Assembly: GCA_964504195.1 (NCBI GenBank)
Contig: CAZDDI010000011.1
Location: 38,193-102,192, forward strand
Origin: CAZDDI01 sp964504195
Lineage (GTDB): Bacteria > Chloroflexota > Anaerolineae > B4-G1 > SLSP01
Reading direction: 5' to 3'
Length of the DNA: 64,000 nucleotides
Below are positions 1-7,156 of the stretch, piece after piece. The number at the start of each line of letters is the position of its first letter. Within the stretch, counting starts at the first letter, position 1. The notes under the pieces are model-generated. The model ran no database searches. It was not told the origin of the DNA and saw nothing but the letters and a program-made list of their open reading frames with translations. The position numbers and the translations under genes were made by a program.

Positions 1-1
1 G

Positions 2-874
2 GAGCAAATCGTGAGCGCACTCAGCGCGAGCACGCCGGAACGCTGGGTGGCCTTCACCGAGTTCTCGCGCTTCGTGCGCGCGGGGGGCTACACGTTCGAG
101 ATCAGCCGGGATTTGTGGACGTTGTACATTAACAGCCCCGGCTATGGCAACCTGGGATACGCCGGATATGGCGAGTGGCATATCTTGCAGGGGCGCTATC
201 TGCTGGCATTCCTCTTCGAGTACGCGGCGACTTTGGGACTGCTTGACGTGGCCTACATCCACCCCCGCAATATTCCCAGCGACTACAGCGATCTGTGGGG
301 CGTGGATGATTTGGACTATCTGAGCCGCTACGATGGCCTGTGCTATTTTCGCATCAATGGCCTGGGGGCCTGGTGTCTGGAGCATACCGCCACCTACACG
401 CCCACGCCCTTTGTGGAGCGCGTCGTGCTGGAGGTGTTGCCCAATCTCGACGTGGCGGCGCGCGAATTGCTGCCGCCGGCGGATGCGCTGTTCTTGCAAC
501 AGGTGGCCGAGCCGGTCGCAGAGGGCTTGTGGCGGCTTACGCCAGAGCAGTTGTTGCTGGCGGTGGAGCAGGGGCAGCCTATCGCCGAAATCCGCGCATT
601 TTTGAGCGCGCGCAGCGGTGCCCTGCTGCCCGAAGCGGCGACCAGCCTACTCGATGACATTGCCGCCCGCGCCGCCCTCTTGACCTATCGCGGGCCGGCG
701 CTGCTGATCGAAGTTACCGATCCTCTGCTGGCGCAGCTTCTCGCCTATGATGAGCGACTCCGCGACCTGTGCCAGCTCGCGGGCGAGCGGTATCTGGTTG
801 TAACCGCCGCGCAAGAAGCTACTTTCCGCCGGACGCTGCGCGAGTTGGGTTATGTGTTGCCGCCGGGTGGGTGA
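2..874 (+). CDS. Partial protein with helicase-accessory-like C-terminal domain
   Basis: The frame is open to the left edge of the window (GAG CAA ATC precede the first possible start, GTG at 11), so the N-terminus is missing. At least 287 residues are visible. The last ~140 residues are helical, with segments such as EIRAFLSARSGALLPEA, ALLIEVTDPLLAQLLA and a closing LRELGYVLP. This pattern resembles the domain found ahead of XPB/Ssl2-type helicases and also in stand-alone bacterial proteins (Pfam Helicase_C_3). No Walker or nuclease motif is present. The first half is rich in Tyr and Trp and is not recognised. The function is unknown and the domain assignment is from memory of the family pattern only. 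Confidence 0.6.
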   Translation, partial: EQIVSALSASTPERWVAFTEFSRFVRAGGYTFEISRDLWTLYINSPGYGNLGYAGYGEWHILQGRYLLAFLFEYAATLGLLDVAYIHPRNIPSDYSDLWGVDDLDYLSRYDGLCYFRINGLGAWCLEHTATYTPTPFVERVVLEVLPNLDVAARELLPPADALFLQQVAEPVAEGLWRLTPEQLLLAVEQGQPIAEIRAFLSARSGALLPEAATSLLDDIAARAALLTYRGPALLIEVTDPLLAQLLAYDERLRDLCQLAGERYLVVTAAQEATFRRTLRELGYVLPPGG

Positions 875-1344
875 GACTGAAACCTGGCAGGTCTGGGCCG
901 TCTTCCTCAATCCAAATCCGCGCCAGGAATTCCTCCATCACCGCATCAAATCCATAAGTAGCTGCCATTTGTTTTTGATATTCTAAAAGAGGGCCAGTGT
1001 CGGCGATGTGCTGCGTTTCACGGTGCTGCTTGGCCTCGCTGCTCGCGTAGGTCTTGCCGGACTCCGCCGCCTGCGCAAAGTGCGCGGTCCTCGCTGGATT
1101 GCCCGGCGACCTGTCCTACCCCCTTTTGTCTAAGGCGGGGAAGTTTCCTGCGGGAGATTATAGCGGCGGGGCGGATTTTTTGTCAAGGGACAAAATTCTT
1201 GACCTTTGGGGGGAGGTATTCTATACTGATATTGAAAATCAGATTGTGGGGCATGAAGAGGATGCGTTACGGAGATTATATCGGGAATTGGTGGGATTTC
1301 CGCTGTGGAGAGTGGTTAGGCTGAAAGATTCGGTCTAATGCAAT
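875..1344. other. Gene-poor spacer left of the cassette
   Basis: No convincing gene is present. On the minus strand a frame stays open for about 98 codons (stop 819-821, upstream stop 1116-1118) but has no ATG before 967 and overlaps the end of the first gene, so it is at best a gene remnant. A 94-codon plus-strand ORF at 1054-1338 changes composition midway and has no ribosome binding site. Confidence 0.4.
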
Positions 1345-1393
1345 GTTCAGCGGCGCTGCGCTCTCCCCTGCGGGGAGGCTTGCCCCGCTGAAC
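1345..1393. repeat. Perfect 9-bp inverted repeat with inner hairpin
   Basis: GTTCAGCGG (1345-1353) pairs with CCGCTGAAC (1385-1393). Inside lies a second stem, CTCCCC-TGC-GGGGAG. The right arm runs directly into the attC-like site, so it may be part of the same folded structure or a remnant of a neighbouring recombination site. Confidence 0.6.
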
Positions 1394-1582
1394 GGGCCGC
1401 GAGTTCCACTTTCGCAGTTCTCGGCGGCGCGGCTCGCCTAGAGGAACCGTTACAGGAACATGACTGCTGATGAAGACCTATCGTCTAAGCCGCTGGCGCC
1501 GCCGAACTGCTCATTGGAGCCGTCCCCGCTCGCTACGCGGGCAGGCGGCTTGGGGGGCGGCTCAACTCGCGGCCCGTTGGGC
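1387..1582 (+). repeat. attC-like site at left edge of the gene cassette
   Basis: It ends in GTTGGGC (1576-1582), which fits the integron core site GTTRRRY. AACGGGCCGCGAGTT (1391-1405) is the exact reverse complement of 1564-1578, and a second imperfect inverted repeat pairs about 1415-1433 with 1489-1509. A shorter reading, 1501-1582, begins GCCGAAC and has L-box-like ATTGGAGCCG opposed to CGGCTCAACT, the usual shape of an ~80-base attC. I cannot tell which reading is correct. The folding potential and the 3' core site are directly visible; recombination activity is inference. Confidence 0.55.
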
Positions 1583-2284
1583 GTTTAGAAGGTTTATACA
1601 TCAGGTATCACAAAATCGACATAGAAGTTTGGTGAAATAATATGGCGGTATTGTATCTAATGGTTGGGTTACCTTGTTCTGGAAAAACAACGAGAGCGAA
1701 GGTATTGGAGAATGAGGTACGTGCATTAAGATTTACCCCTGATGAATGGCAGGTCCGTTTGTTTGGCCATGATACTCTTGAGCCAGAGCATGATAAGCGA
1801 CATTCCTTAATTGAAGACATGTTGTGGCAAATTGCTGCCCGTGCGTTATCGCTAGGTACAAACATTATTCTCGATTTTGGTTTTTGGGCAAAAGAAGAAA
1901 GAGATGATTACCGGTCGCGTGGCCAGAAAATAGGCGCGAGAAGTGAAATCGTATTTATGGATGTAGATGAAGAAGAACTTATGAAAAGAGTGAGAATGAG
2001 GAATGAAAACCTCAGCAGTACAATTGCCTACATCCCAGAAGATCTAATGATCTCTTGGATTCAATTCTTTCAACGACCCGATGCGGATGAACTCCGACCG
2101 AGAGAAATTGATTGAAGAATTTACGAGCATCGGCTCACTCATGAGCCTAATAAAAACGCCCAACCCAGCGTGCCCCCGACGACTGGTGGGAGTCTGCGCG
2201 CTTTCAGGCTCTTTGTGTGGCTTGGAGTTGGTTCCGGTAAAATAGCGTTGTCTCGTCCCGCCCACCAGCGGGTAACGCACACCG
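1577..2284 (+). mobile_element. Putative integron gene cassette
   Basis: The boundaries assume cleavage between G and TT of the core sites GTTGGGC (1576-1582) and GTTAAAC (2284-2290). It holds one ORF that starts about 60 bases after the left core site and ends about 40 bases before the right attC-like site, the standard cassette layout. The cassette's first bases, GTTGGGCGTTT (1576-1586), are the perfect reverse complement of AAACGCCCAAC (2154-2164) at the start of the right site, as expected if both came from one excised circle. The ORF is visibly richer in A+T than its surroundings. No integron integrase is in the window, so this would be a solitary or remote cassette. Confidence 0.55.
1642..2115 (+). 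CDS. AAA_33-type P-loop kinase-like protein
   Basis: This 157-residue protein has Walker A GLPCSGKTT at residues 9-17 and a C-terminal RVRMRNEN segment resembling the arginine-rich lid of AAA_33 kinases, a family that includes polynucleotide kinase-like and zeta/chloramphenicol phosphotransferase-like enzymes. NIILDFGFW in the middle fits the Walker B strand. It probably phosphorylates a small molecule or nucleic acid, but the substrate cannot be read. A modest GGTGAAATAAT precedes the ATG. Its A+T-rich codon use differs from the neighbouring G+C-rich genes and it lies alone between two attC-like sites, which suggests acquisition as a cassette. ATPase or kinase ORFs of unknown role are common cassette cargo. 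Confidence 0.8.
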   Translation: MAVLYLMVGLPCSGKTTRAKVLENEVRALRFTPDEWQVRLFGHDTLEPEHDKRHSLIEDMLWQIAARALSLGTNIILDFGFWAKEERDDYRSRGQKIGARSEIVFMDVDEEELMKRVRMRNENLSSTIAYIPEDLMISWIQFFQRPDADELRPREID

Positions 2285-2290
2285 TTAAAC
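2158..2290 (+). repeat. attC-like site at right edge of the gene cassette
   Basis: It starts GCCCAAC (2158-2164), fitting RYYYAAC, and ends GTTAAAC (2284-2290), fitting GTTRRRY. Inside, CTGGTGGG (2183-2190) pairs with CCCACCAG (2261-2268), flanked by weaker pairing of GCGT-containing segments. At 133 bases it is close to the long VCR class. It begins 43 bases after the kinase-like ORF stop, the usual attC position. Confidence 0.55.
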
Positions 2291-2372
2291 CCACTCATGT
2301 GTGGCAAGCTGATTTCTGACAAAAGACAGTAGCCCCGATTCTCCCTGTCCGCTACCAGACTCAAAATACATT

Positions 2373-2400
2373 AAACCCCAGCAGGTCACTGCTGGGGTTT
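2373..2400. terminator. Rho-independent terminator
   Basis: AAACCCCAGCAG and CTGCTGGGGTTT form a perfect 12-bp stem with loop GTCA, followed on the plus strand by CTTTT. It can end transcripts from the cassette side and, read the other way, from the 2434-2679 gene. Confidence 0.8.
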
Positions 2401-2433
2401 CTTTTACGGTACAGACGTGCCCGCAATGTGGGT

Positions 2434-2679
2434 TCACGCCCCCGCCTCAGCACGCAAGCCCAGCCAGTTCGCCAGCATCTCCCGCGCGATCTTCCAATCG
2501 AACGCATCCTCTTCCTCCACCATCACGGCCTGGCTTAGCGCCGGGTCAGGCACAGCCGCCAGGGTGGCGGAGCGCGCTTGCAGGTAAGCTGCGAATTGCT
2601 CGTAAGTCATGCCATACTTGGCTTGCAAGGCTGCGCTGCTGGCGCGGTAAGTTTCGATCTGGCGCAATATCTCAGTCAT
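2434..2679 (-). CDS. Small acidic helical protein of unknown function
   Basis: An 81-residue protein with a good ribosome binding site (GGAGGGAGAAA before the ATG). It is predicted mainly helical, starting MTEILRQIETYR, with a YGMTYEQFAAYLQ segment and an acidic EEEDAFDW stretch. It lies 54 bases downstream of the DUF433 gene and is probably co-transcribed, so it could be a partner in an antitoxin-like module. I do not recognise the family, and it lacks the aspartate-rich pattern of PIN or DUF5615 toxins. Confidence 0.6.
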   Translation of the reverse strand: MTEILRQIETYRASSAALQAKYGMTYEQFAAYLQARSATLAAVPDPALSQAVMVEEEDAFDWKIAREMLANWLGLRAEAGA

Positions 2680-2733
2680 TTTCTCCCTCCCAGTGGCGAG
2701 CGACGTGAAGCATAGGATTTGGATCCAGCGAAG

Positions 2734-3078
2734 TTAATGCATGGTTTGCGCGTTGATGACCGCATCTATTTCGGTGCGATGCGCGTAATAGTAGCTCAGG
2801 GTCGCGTAGACCTGCGCTGCATCTAAGTTCGGATACGCCTCCAGCAAATCCTCCGGCGTATCACCCTGTTTGTGCAGGGTCGCCAACACCCATACCGGTA
2901 CCCGCGTACCCCGGATACACGGCTCGCCCCCCTGCACCCCCGGACGGGTTTCGATGTACACGGTGGGCTGCACCGCCAGGTCGCCGATGAGCCGCTCGAC
3001 TGTTTGTTGCGTCAGCTGCGCCAAGTGGGTAAGCAGTTGATGGGGTGGCGGGGGAAGCGTGATACTATGTTCACTCAT
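2734..3078 (-). CDS. DUF433 antitoxin-like protein
   Basis: This 114-residue protein ends in a clear DUF433 domain: GGEPCIRGTRVPVWVLA around residues 50-66, then TPEDLLEAYPNLDAAQVYATLSYY. DUF433 is a winged-helix-like DNA-binding fold often encoded beside DUF5615 (PIN-like) toxins, and is annotated as a probable antitoxin. The N-terminal ~45 residues are an extra helical segment. The start is supported by AGGAG about 9 bases before the ATG. The usual toxin partner is not adjacent; a different 81-residue protein follows instead. Confidence 0.8.
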   Translation of the reverse strand: MSEHSITLPPPPHQLLTHLAQLTQQTVERLIGDLAVQPTVYIETRPGVQGGEPCIRGTRVPVWVLATLHKQGDTPEDLLEAYPNLDAAQVYATLSYYYAHRTEIDAVINAQTMH

Positions 3079-3620
3079 AGCTACATCTCCTACGGTTCAC
3101 TTTATTACATTATAGCATGGATTTTACAGCAGCAGCCTTTTTTCACCGCACCTGATAGCGCGGCGCTTCCGGCTCTTGCTCCGGTACACCTGCCGCCCGG
3201 CAGGCGTCAGCACATAGTTGACATCCGCAGCGCAGCCGCACAACTTGCGCAACGGGCGCGGATAGTTTGCACCTGCACCAGAGACGTATAGGAGGAAGTA
3301 TTTTCTGTGGGTTGCGCGTCTGTTTACGCTTGGAGTTGGTTTTACACTTACTTGAGGACAGCAAACACACTTCCGGCAACGGAGTGATGTCGCCGAAAAC
3401 CTGATGGCTATGGGACCTGCAACGCTTGCTCAGTCGGTGGGGGTTGGAATCCGCATCCCGTCTGGCAGGTAAATCTCCACTTCGGCGGGAAGAATCTGCA
3501 CAGCCGACCCGTAGGCAGTACTCAAGGCGCGGTTAATAGCGGTGACTACATCGGCCAGCCCAATGAGGAAAATGGGGGAAAACACACGCGGCCCAGCACT
3601 CGCTGGGCCGCTGGACACAA
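3079..3620. other. Gene-poor spacer with small ORF fragments
   Basis: A TATAAT-like element on the minus strand (about 3108-3113) could serve the DUF433 gene. Two minus-strand ORFs, 3143-3379 (78 codons, Cys-rich) and 3430-3618 (62 codons), have no recognisable domain or convincing ribosome binding site. I treat them as fragments. Confidence 0.4.
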
Positions 3621-3694
3621 TGGGTCGTACAGGATTCGAACCTGTGGCCCTGGGCTTAAAAGGCCCCTGCTCTGCCAGGCTGAGCTAACGACCC
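3621..3694 (-). tRNA. tRNA-Lys (UUU)
   Basis: The reverse complement folds as a 74-base tRNA: acceptor GGGTCGT/ACGACCC, D arm with AGCTCAGCCTGGCAGAGC, anticodon loop CTTTTAA (anticodon TTT) and T arm with GGTTCGAATCC. The 3' CCA is not encoded. A consensus promoter lies immediately upstream. Confidence 0.95.
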
Positions 3695-3705
3695 ACACGC
3701 GCCAA

Positions 3706-3733
3706 AGTATAGCACGAGCAGCCGATATGTCAA
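3706..3733 (-). promoter_or_regulatory. Promoter of tRNA-Lys
   Basis: On the minus strand TTGACA (3728-3733), 16 bases, TATACT (3706-3711). The -35 box overlaps the 3' end of the sirtuin gene. Confidence 0.75.
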
Positions 3734-4506
3734 CTCAACGCCGCCGCCGCCAGCGCCGGCAAGACCTCCCCCGCCGCGCCCGCCAGATACAGACTAATCC
3801 GAGCCGTGAGTGGCGTTGGTTCCAGGTTGATCTCAATCACATAGCAGCCCCCCTGTTGCGCGTAGCGCGGCAAGGAGGCCGCCGGCTCCACCAGCCCCGA
3901 TGTGCCCACCACCAGCATCACATCACAGGTGCAAGCAGCCTCCGCCGCACGCTCCCACACATCCGCCGGCAGCATCTCATGGAACCACACCACAGCAGGC
4001 CGAATAAACGCACCGCAATAAGGGCAACGCACCGGCTCTTCGATGGTCGGATCAGGTGTGGGAACAAGAGTAGGCGCACCCCGGCAGTTGGCAAAACACT
4101 TGAAACGCTCGATATTGCCATGCAATTCCAACACCTCGCGGCTGCCAGCGGCCTGGTGCAGGCCATCAATGTTTTGGGTGATGACGACCAGCTGGGCCGA
4201 TAATGCCTCCAACGTGGCGATCGCCTGGTGCGCCGGGTTGGGCCGGGCAACAGCCATCTCGCGCCGCCGGTGCGCGTACCACTGCCACACCACACGCGGT
4301 TGCTTGCGAAACCCGCTGGGCGACGCATAGTCCTCCGGGTTAAACTGCGCCCAGGCCCCATCGGTATCCCGGAAGGTCGCCAACCCACTCTCCTTTGACA
4401 CACCCGCACCCGTAAACACTACCACCCGCCGCGCATCGCGTAGCCGCGCCGCTGCTGCTGGAATACGCACTTGCCAAGCATTCAAGTCACCAACGTCTTC
4501 TGCCAC
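3730..4506 (-). CDS. Sir2-family NAD-dependent protein deacylase
   Basis: Sirtuins remove acyl groups from lysine using NAD+. The NAD-binding GAGVSKESGLATFRD, TQNIDGLH with the catalytic His in ELHGN, a zinc site (CFANC and CPYC), VGTSG and INLE are all visible. Tyr and Arg in WYAHRRREM match the YxxR pair that marks desuccinylase/demalonylase (SIRT5/CobB-like) members, so negatively charged acyl groups are likely substrates. The GTG at 4506 is chosen because AGGAGG lies 6 bases upstream; a longer frame from GTG 4524 would include that Shine-Dalgarno. The gene overlaps the membrane protein gene, suggesting translational coupling. Confidence 0.92.
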   Translation of the reverse strand: MAEDVGDLNAWQVRIPAAAARLRDARRVVVFTGAGVSKESGLATFRDTDGAWAQFNPEDYASPSGFRKQPRVVWQWYAHRRREMAVARPNPAHQAIATLEALSAQLVVITQNIDGLHQAAGSREVLELHGNIERFKCFANCRGAPTLVPTPDPTIEEPVRCPYCGAFIRPAVVWFHEMLPADVWERAAEAACTCDVMLVVGTSGLVEPAASLPRYAQQGGCYVIEINLEPTPLTARISLYLAGAAGEVLPALAAAALS

Positions 4507-4769
4507 AGCATCCCTCCTAACCACGCCAAAACCACCCCCAAACCAGCAACCAATACCCCCGCCACATCCAACCAGTGCAGCGCGTGGTTAGGATCAAGAT
4601 ACAACAACAACGTCCCCTCTTGCGAAGCAGGCACCAAAAGCACCGCCAGGCCCAACAAAATAAACAGCAGGCCCGCTAAGCTCAAAGCCAACACGCGCCA
4701 ATCTCCAATCAGTGTCAATCGCTTTCCGGTGGGGGCGTCGGCAGACTCTCGACCAGGATATTCTTCCAT
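4482..4769 (-). CDS. Small two-helix membrane protein
   Basis: A 95-residue protein with a charged N-terminus and two hydrophobic segments (around residues 28-50 and 68-88) joined by a loop, ending in a short tail. The ATG at 4769 follows GAGGAGG with 7-base spacing. It overlaps the end of the Trm112-like gene by 55 bases and the start of the sirtuin by 25, so the three form a tight operon. The family is not recognised; a membrane role is inferred from hydrophobicity only. Confidence 0.65.
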   Translation of the reverse strand: MEEYPGRESADAPTGKRLTLIGDWRVLALSLAGLLFILLGLAVLLVPASQEGTLLLYLDPNHALHWLDVAGVLVAGLGVVLAWLGGMLWQKTLVT

Positions 4770-4960
4770 TTCTCGCCCTCCTCGATCAACATTTTGGGGA
4801 TATCGGAGACGATGGGATACTTGCGCGCACAATCCGTGCAAACCAGCCAATAATCACGCTGCAAATCCAACAGTCCGGGATCGTCCTTATCCGTGCGCCG
4901 GGTTTCACCGCTGACACAATATGGGCATCGCAAAATCTCCAACAGCTCGCTCTGTACCAT
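4715..4960 (-). CDS. Trm112/UPF0434 family zinc-ribbon protein
   Basis: An 81-residue protein with LLEILRCPYC near the N-terminus, CTDCARKYPIVSDIPKML in the middle and an acidic tail: the standard Trm112/YcaR layout with CxxC...CxxC zinc ligands. Eukaryotic and archaeal Trm112 activate methyltransferases; bacterial members are less understood. It is first in the leftward operon with the membrane protein and sirtuin. Confidence 0.88.
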   Translation of the reverse strand: MVQSELLEILRCPYCVSGETRRTDKDDPGLLDLQRDYWLVCTDCARKYPIVSDIPKMLIEEGEKWKNILVESLPTPPPESD

Positions 4961-5004
4961 GCTACCTCCTCAAAGTTCCGTTTGAGCACAAAATTCTATC
5001 ACGC

Positions 5005-5032
5005 AGTATACCACGCTGCCCCAAAGCGACAA
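5005..5032 (-). promoter_or_regulatory. Promoter of the Trm112-membrane protein-sirtuin operon
   Basis: Minus strand TTGTCG (5027-5032), 16 bases, TATACT (5005-5010), 45 bases before the Trm112 start and divergent from the next promoter. Confidence 0.6.
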
Positions 5033-5039
5033 CCGCATA

Positions 5040-5067
5040 TTGCGGCGCCAGGCGACGGGTGTATAAT
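5040..5067 (+). promoter_or_regulatory. Promoter of the HhH/coiled-coil pair
   Basis: TTGCGG (5040-5045), 16 bases, TATAAT (5062-5067). The predicted transcript carries a leader of about 135 bases before the first start codon at 5210. Confidence 0.6.
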
Positions 5068-5209
5068 TGGAGTGTGTTTCATCTGGGTTGAGAAAGAGGG
5101 CGTCAGCGCCCGCAGCACACTTGGTCAGTCTCTAACCTTGCCAGTCGGCACAAGTTTGCGCTTCACTGCAATTGTCGTAACCGCATTACCCCAAAAGGAG
5201 AGCCGCTTT

Positions 5210-6163
5210 ATGGAAGTCAACCCCAATACGGATGTAATAGTCACAGACGAACCCCTACTGATAGACTTGAATCACGCATCGCTAGAAGAACTATGCACGC
5301 TACCGGGCATTGGCCCAGCGCTGGCCCAGCGGATCCTTGATTATCGCACGACGCAAGGCGCATTTCCCGCGCCAGAAGCGCTCCAGGATGTGCCCGGCAT
5401 CGGCGCAACGCTCTACGTGCAGCTAGCACCACACCTCACCGCGTTACCGCTCGAACCGGAACCAGAAATAGCCCCATCACCCGAATTAAACATGGTTGTC
5501 CCCCCGGAAATAGATCTTCCCCCCGACCTGCCGAAGGATGTGGAAATCACGCCAGAACCGCTACCATTTGAACCTGAAGCGCCAGACCGGGAATTGCCAC
5601 CGCCGCTGCCGGAGTGGGCCGAGGTCACGCCCGTGCAGCCGCCAGTGGAGCCGGTAATCGCGCCCCCCACCCCACCCGCGCCCATGTCGCCGCCGACCGT
5701 CATCGTGCGCGGTATGAGTTTTTGGACCTGGCTATGGGCGGTATTGGCTGGCGCGCTGTTGGGATTGGTCTTCTCCCTCCTCGTATTTGCCGGCATCAAC
5801 GGCTCACTCGACATCGCCCACAGCCCGGCGCTGTTGCGCACACAGGCACAAACAGAGGCGCTGGCAACCGAGATCGCATCATTGCAGGCCGAGGCAAGGG
5901 GACTGCGGCAACGTCTCGACACGCTGGAGGGCCTCACCGCCCGCATGAACCGCACAGAAACGGCCGTAAGCGGCCTGCGTGAGGAAATGGACACGCTGGC
6001 GAGCGCCCTCGAAACACTGGAAACACAACTCGCGCAAACGTCCGGGCAGCTCGAACAAATGCACACCCAACAAACCCGCACAACCAGCTTCTTTCAGGGC
6101 TTACAAACCCTGTTATTCGATACCTTTGGGGAGCAAGCGCCGGATATGCTCCCTAACGATTAA
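5210..6163 (+). CDS. Membrane-anchored helix-hairpin-helix protein with coiled coil
   Basis: This 317-residue protein has a ComEA-like helix-hairpin-helix domain at residues ~15-78 (DLNHASLEELCTLPGIGPAL, then DVPGIGATL), a ~95-residue Pro/Glu-rich linker, one membrane segment at ~170-195 (FWTWLWAVLAGALLGLVFSL) and a coiled coil to the end. HhH domains bind DNA without sequence preference. There is no signal peptide and Arg precedes the membrane helix, so the HhH domain should be cytoplasmic and the coiled coil outside, unlike ComEA. The start is chosen at an ATG with AGGAG upstream; the frame is open further left but overlaps Trm112. It is followed 10 bases later by another coiled-coil membrane protein. 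Confidence 0.8.
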   Translation: MEVNPNTDVIVTDEPLLIDLNHASLEELCTLPGIGPALAQRILDYRTTQGAFPAPEALQDVPGIGATLYVQLAPHLTALPLEPEPEIAPSPELNMVVPPEIDLPPDLPKDVEITPEPLPFEPEAPDRELPPPLPEWAEVTPVQPPVEPVIAPPTPPAPMSPPTVIVRGMSFWTWLWAVLAGALLGLVFSLLVFAGINGSLDIAHSPALLRTQAQTEALATEIASLQAEARGLRQRLDTLEGLTARMNRTETAVSGLREEMDTLASALETLETQLAQTSGQLEQMHTQQTRTTSFFQGLQTLLFDTFGEQAPDMLPND

Positions 6164-6173
6164 GGAGAACACC

Positions 6174-7028
6174 ATGAGCACCTACGAAACCAATACAAGC
6201 AACCGTGTCGGGCGCATCATCAGCGCCATCATCAAATTCACCGCCCGGTTGATATTGTTGCTCTTGCTAGGGATAGGCATGGGCGCGGGGCTATATTGGG
6301 GCGTGCCCTGGGTCTACCACAGTCTCGTCAGCCCAGTACAAGAAACCCAAACGCGTGTCCAGGCACTTGAACAACGGTTTGACCGGGAAGGGACGCAACG
6401 CGCCAACGATCTAAGCGCACTCCAGGAGCGGGTGACACACCTGGAGGTGGAAAACAGCGCGCTGCGCGAGGCGTTAACCGCTCAAGACGAGGATTATACC
6501 GCGGCGTTGGAGCGTCTCCAGGGCCTGGAGCAGCACCTTGCCGCCGTCGAGGGCCAACTCACCGAGCAACAAACGGCGCGCGATGCACTGAGCACACGCC
6601 TAAACAATGCAGTTACCACACTCGACACCCGTACCCAGCAAACCGAAACGCGCATCACGACACTCCAAGCACGACTTGCGGCGCTGTATGGGGGACAGGC
6701 GCTCATGCAGGCCGCGCAGGATGTGCTAAAAGCCCAATTGTTGATGCTTGAGGAAAATCCGCGCGCAGCGCGCGGTGCGCTCGCACTAGCAGGCGCACGG
6801 TTGACGGTAGCCGAACAGTTGCGCCCAGATCAAGCCGCGTCGCTCGCGGACTTGCAAAACCGCGTCACTGCGCTCGACACGCTCTTCGCGGCCAATTCGG
6901 CGCGTATCGTACCGGAGTTGGAGGCCCTCTGGGCGGCCATCGGCGAGCTGCTCACGCTAGAGGTCACGGGGCCAACACCGCAACCGACGCTCTCGCCGCT
7001 GACCCCACCACCACCCCCTGCACCCTAA
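6174..7028 (+). CDS. Single-pass membrane protein with long coiled coil
   Basis: This 284-residue protein starts at an ATG with AAGGAG 7 bases upstream. A basic N-terminus (RVGRIISAIIKFTAR) precedes one membrane helix at ~24-45, then ~150 residues of heptad-rich coiled coil, a helical segment and a Pro/Thr tail ending TPPPPPAP. By the positive-inside rule the coiled coil faces outward. It is in one operon with the HhH protein and shares its coiled-coil layout, so the two may form a complex across the membrane. No family name can be given. Confidence 0.75.
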   Translation: MSTYETNTSNRVGRIISAIIKFTARLILLLLLGIGMGAGLYWGVPWVYHSLVSPVQETQTRVQALEQRFDREGTQRANDLSALQERVTHLEVENSALREALTAQDEDYTAALERLQGLEQHLAAVEGQLTEQQTARDALSTRLNNAVTTLDTRTQQTETRITTLQARLAALYGGQALMQAAQDVLKAQLLMLEENPRAARGALALAGARLTVAEQLRPDQAASLADLQNRVTALDTLFAANSARIVPELEALWAAIGELLTLEVTGPTPQPTLSPLTPPPPPAP

Positions 7029-7042
7029 CGCCCCGCACAAAA

Positions 7043-7076
7043 ATCCCCTTTCCTCCGGTGGTGGAGGAAAGGGGAT
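7043..7076. terminator. Strong hairpin terminator between convergent genes
   Basis: ATCCCCTTTCCTCC (7043-7056) and GGAGGAAAGGGGAT (7063-7076) form a perfect 14-bp stem with a 6-base loop, 14 bases after the coiled-coil gene. Confidence 0.75.
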
Positions 7077-7156
7077 AAAGTCTTCACGCTGCAGAAGGGC
7101 AGCGCATTAGTATTGTCAGCCCAAAGGGCAGTGGACTAATCCAAACTACGCCCGCG

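Noticed and set aside
819..1115. Minus-strand frame open for ~98 codons containing MAATYGFDAVMEEFLARIW
   Set aside because: There is no start codon before codon ~50, it overlaps the end of the first gene and no family is recognised; at best a decayed gene.
1054..1338. 94-codon plus-strand ORF
   Set aside because: No ribosome binding site, composition shifts midway and no domain.
2044..2364. 106-codon minus-strand ORF over the right attC-like site
   Set aside because: It overlaps the kinase-like ORF and the recombination site; an antisense artefact.
3143..3379. Cys-rich 78-codon minus-strand ORF
   Set aside because: No start support and no recognisable domain.
3430..3618. 62-codon minus-strand ORF beside tRNA-Lys
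   Set aside because: Lies just downstream of the tRNA in transcription direction without its own ribosome binding site; could be a fragment.
5413..6081. 222-codon minus-strand ORF opposite the HhH gene
   Set aside because: Ser/Gly-rich antisense shadow of a Pro/Thr-rich coding region.
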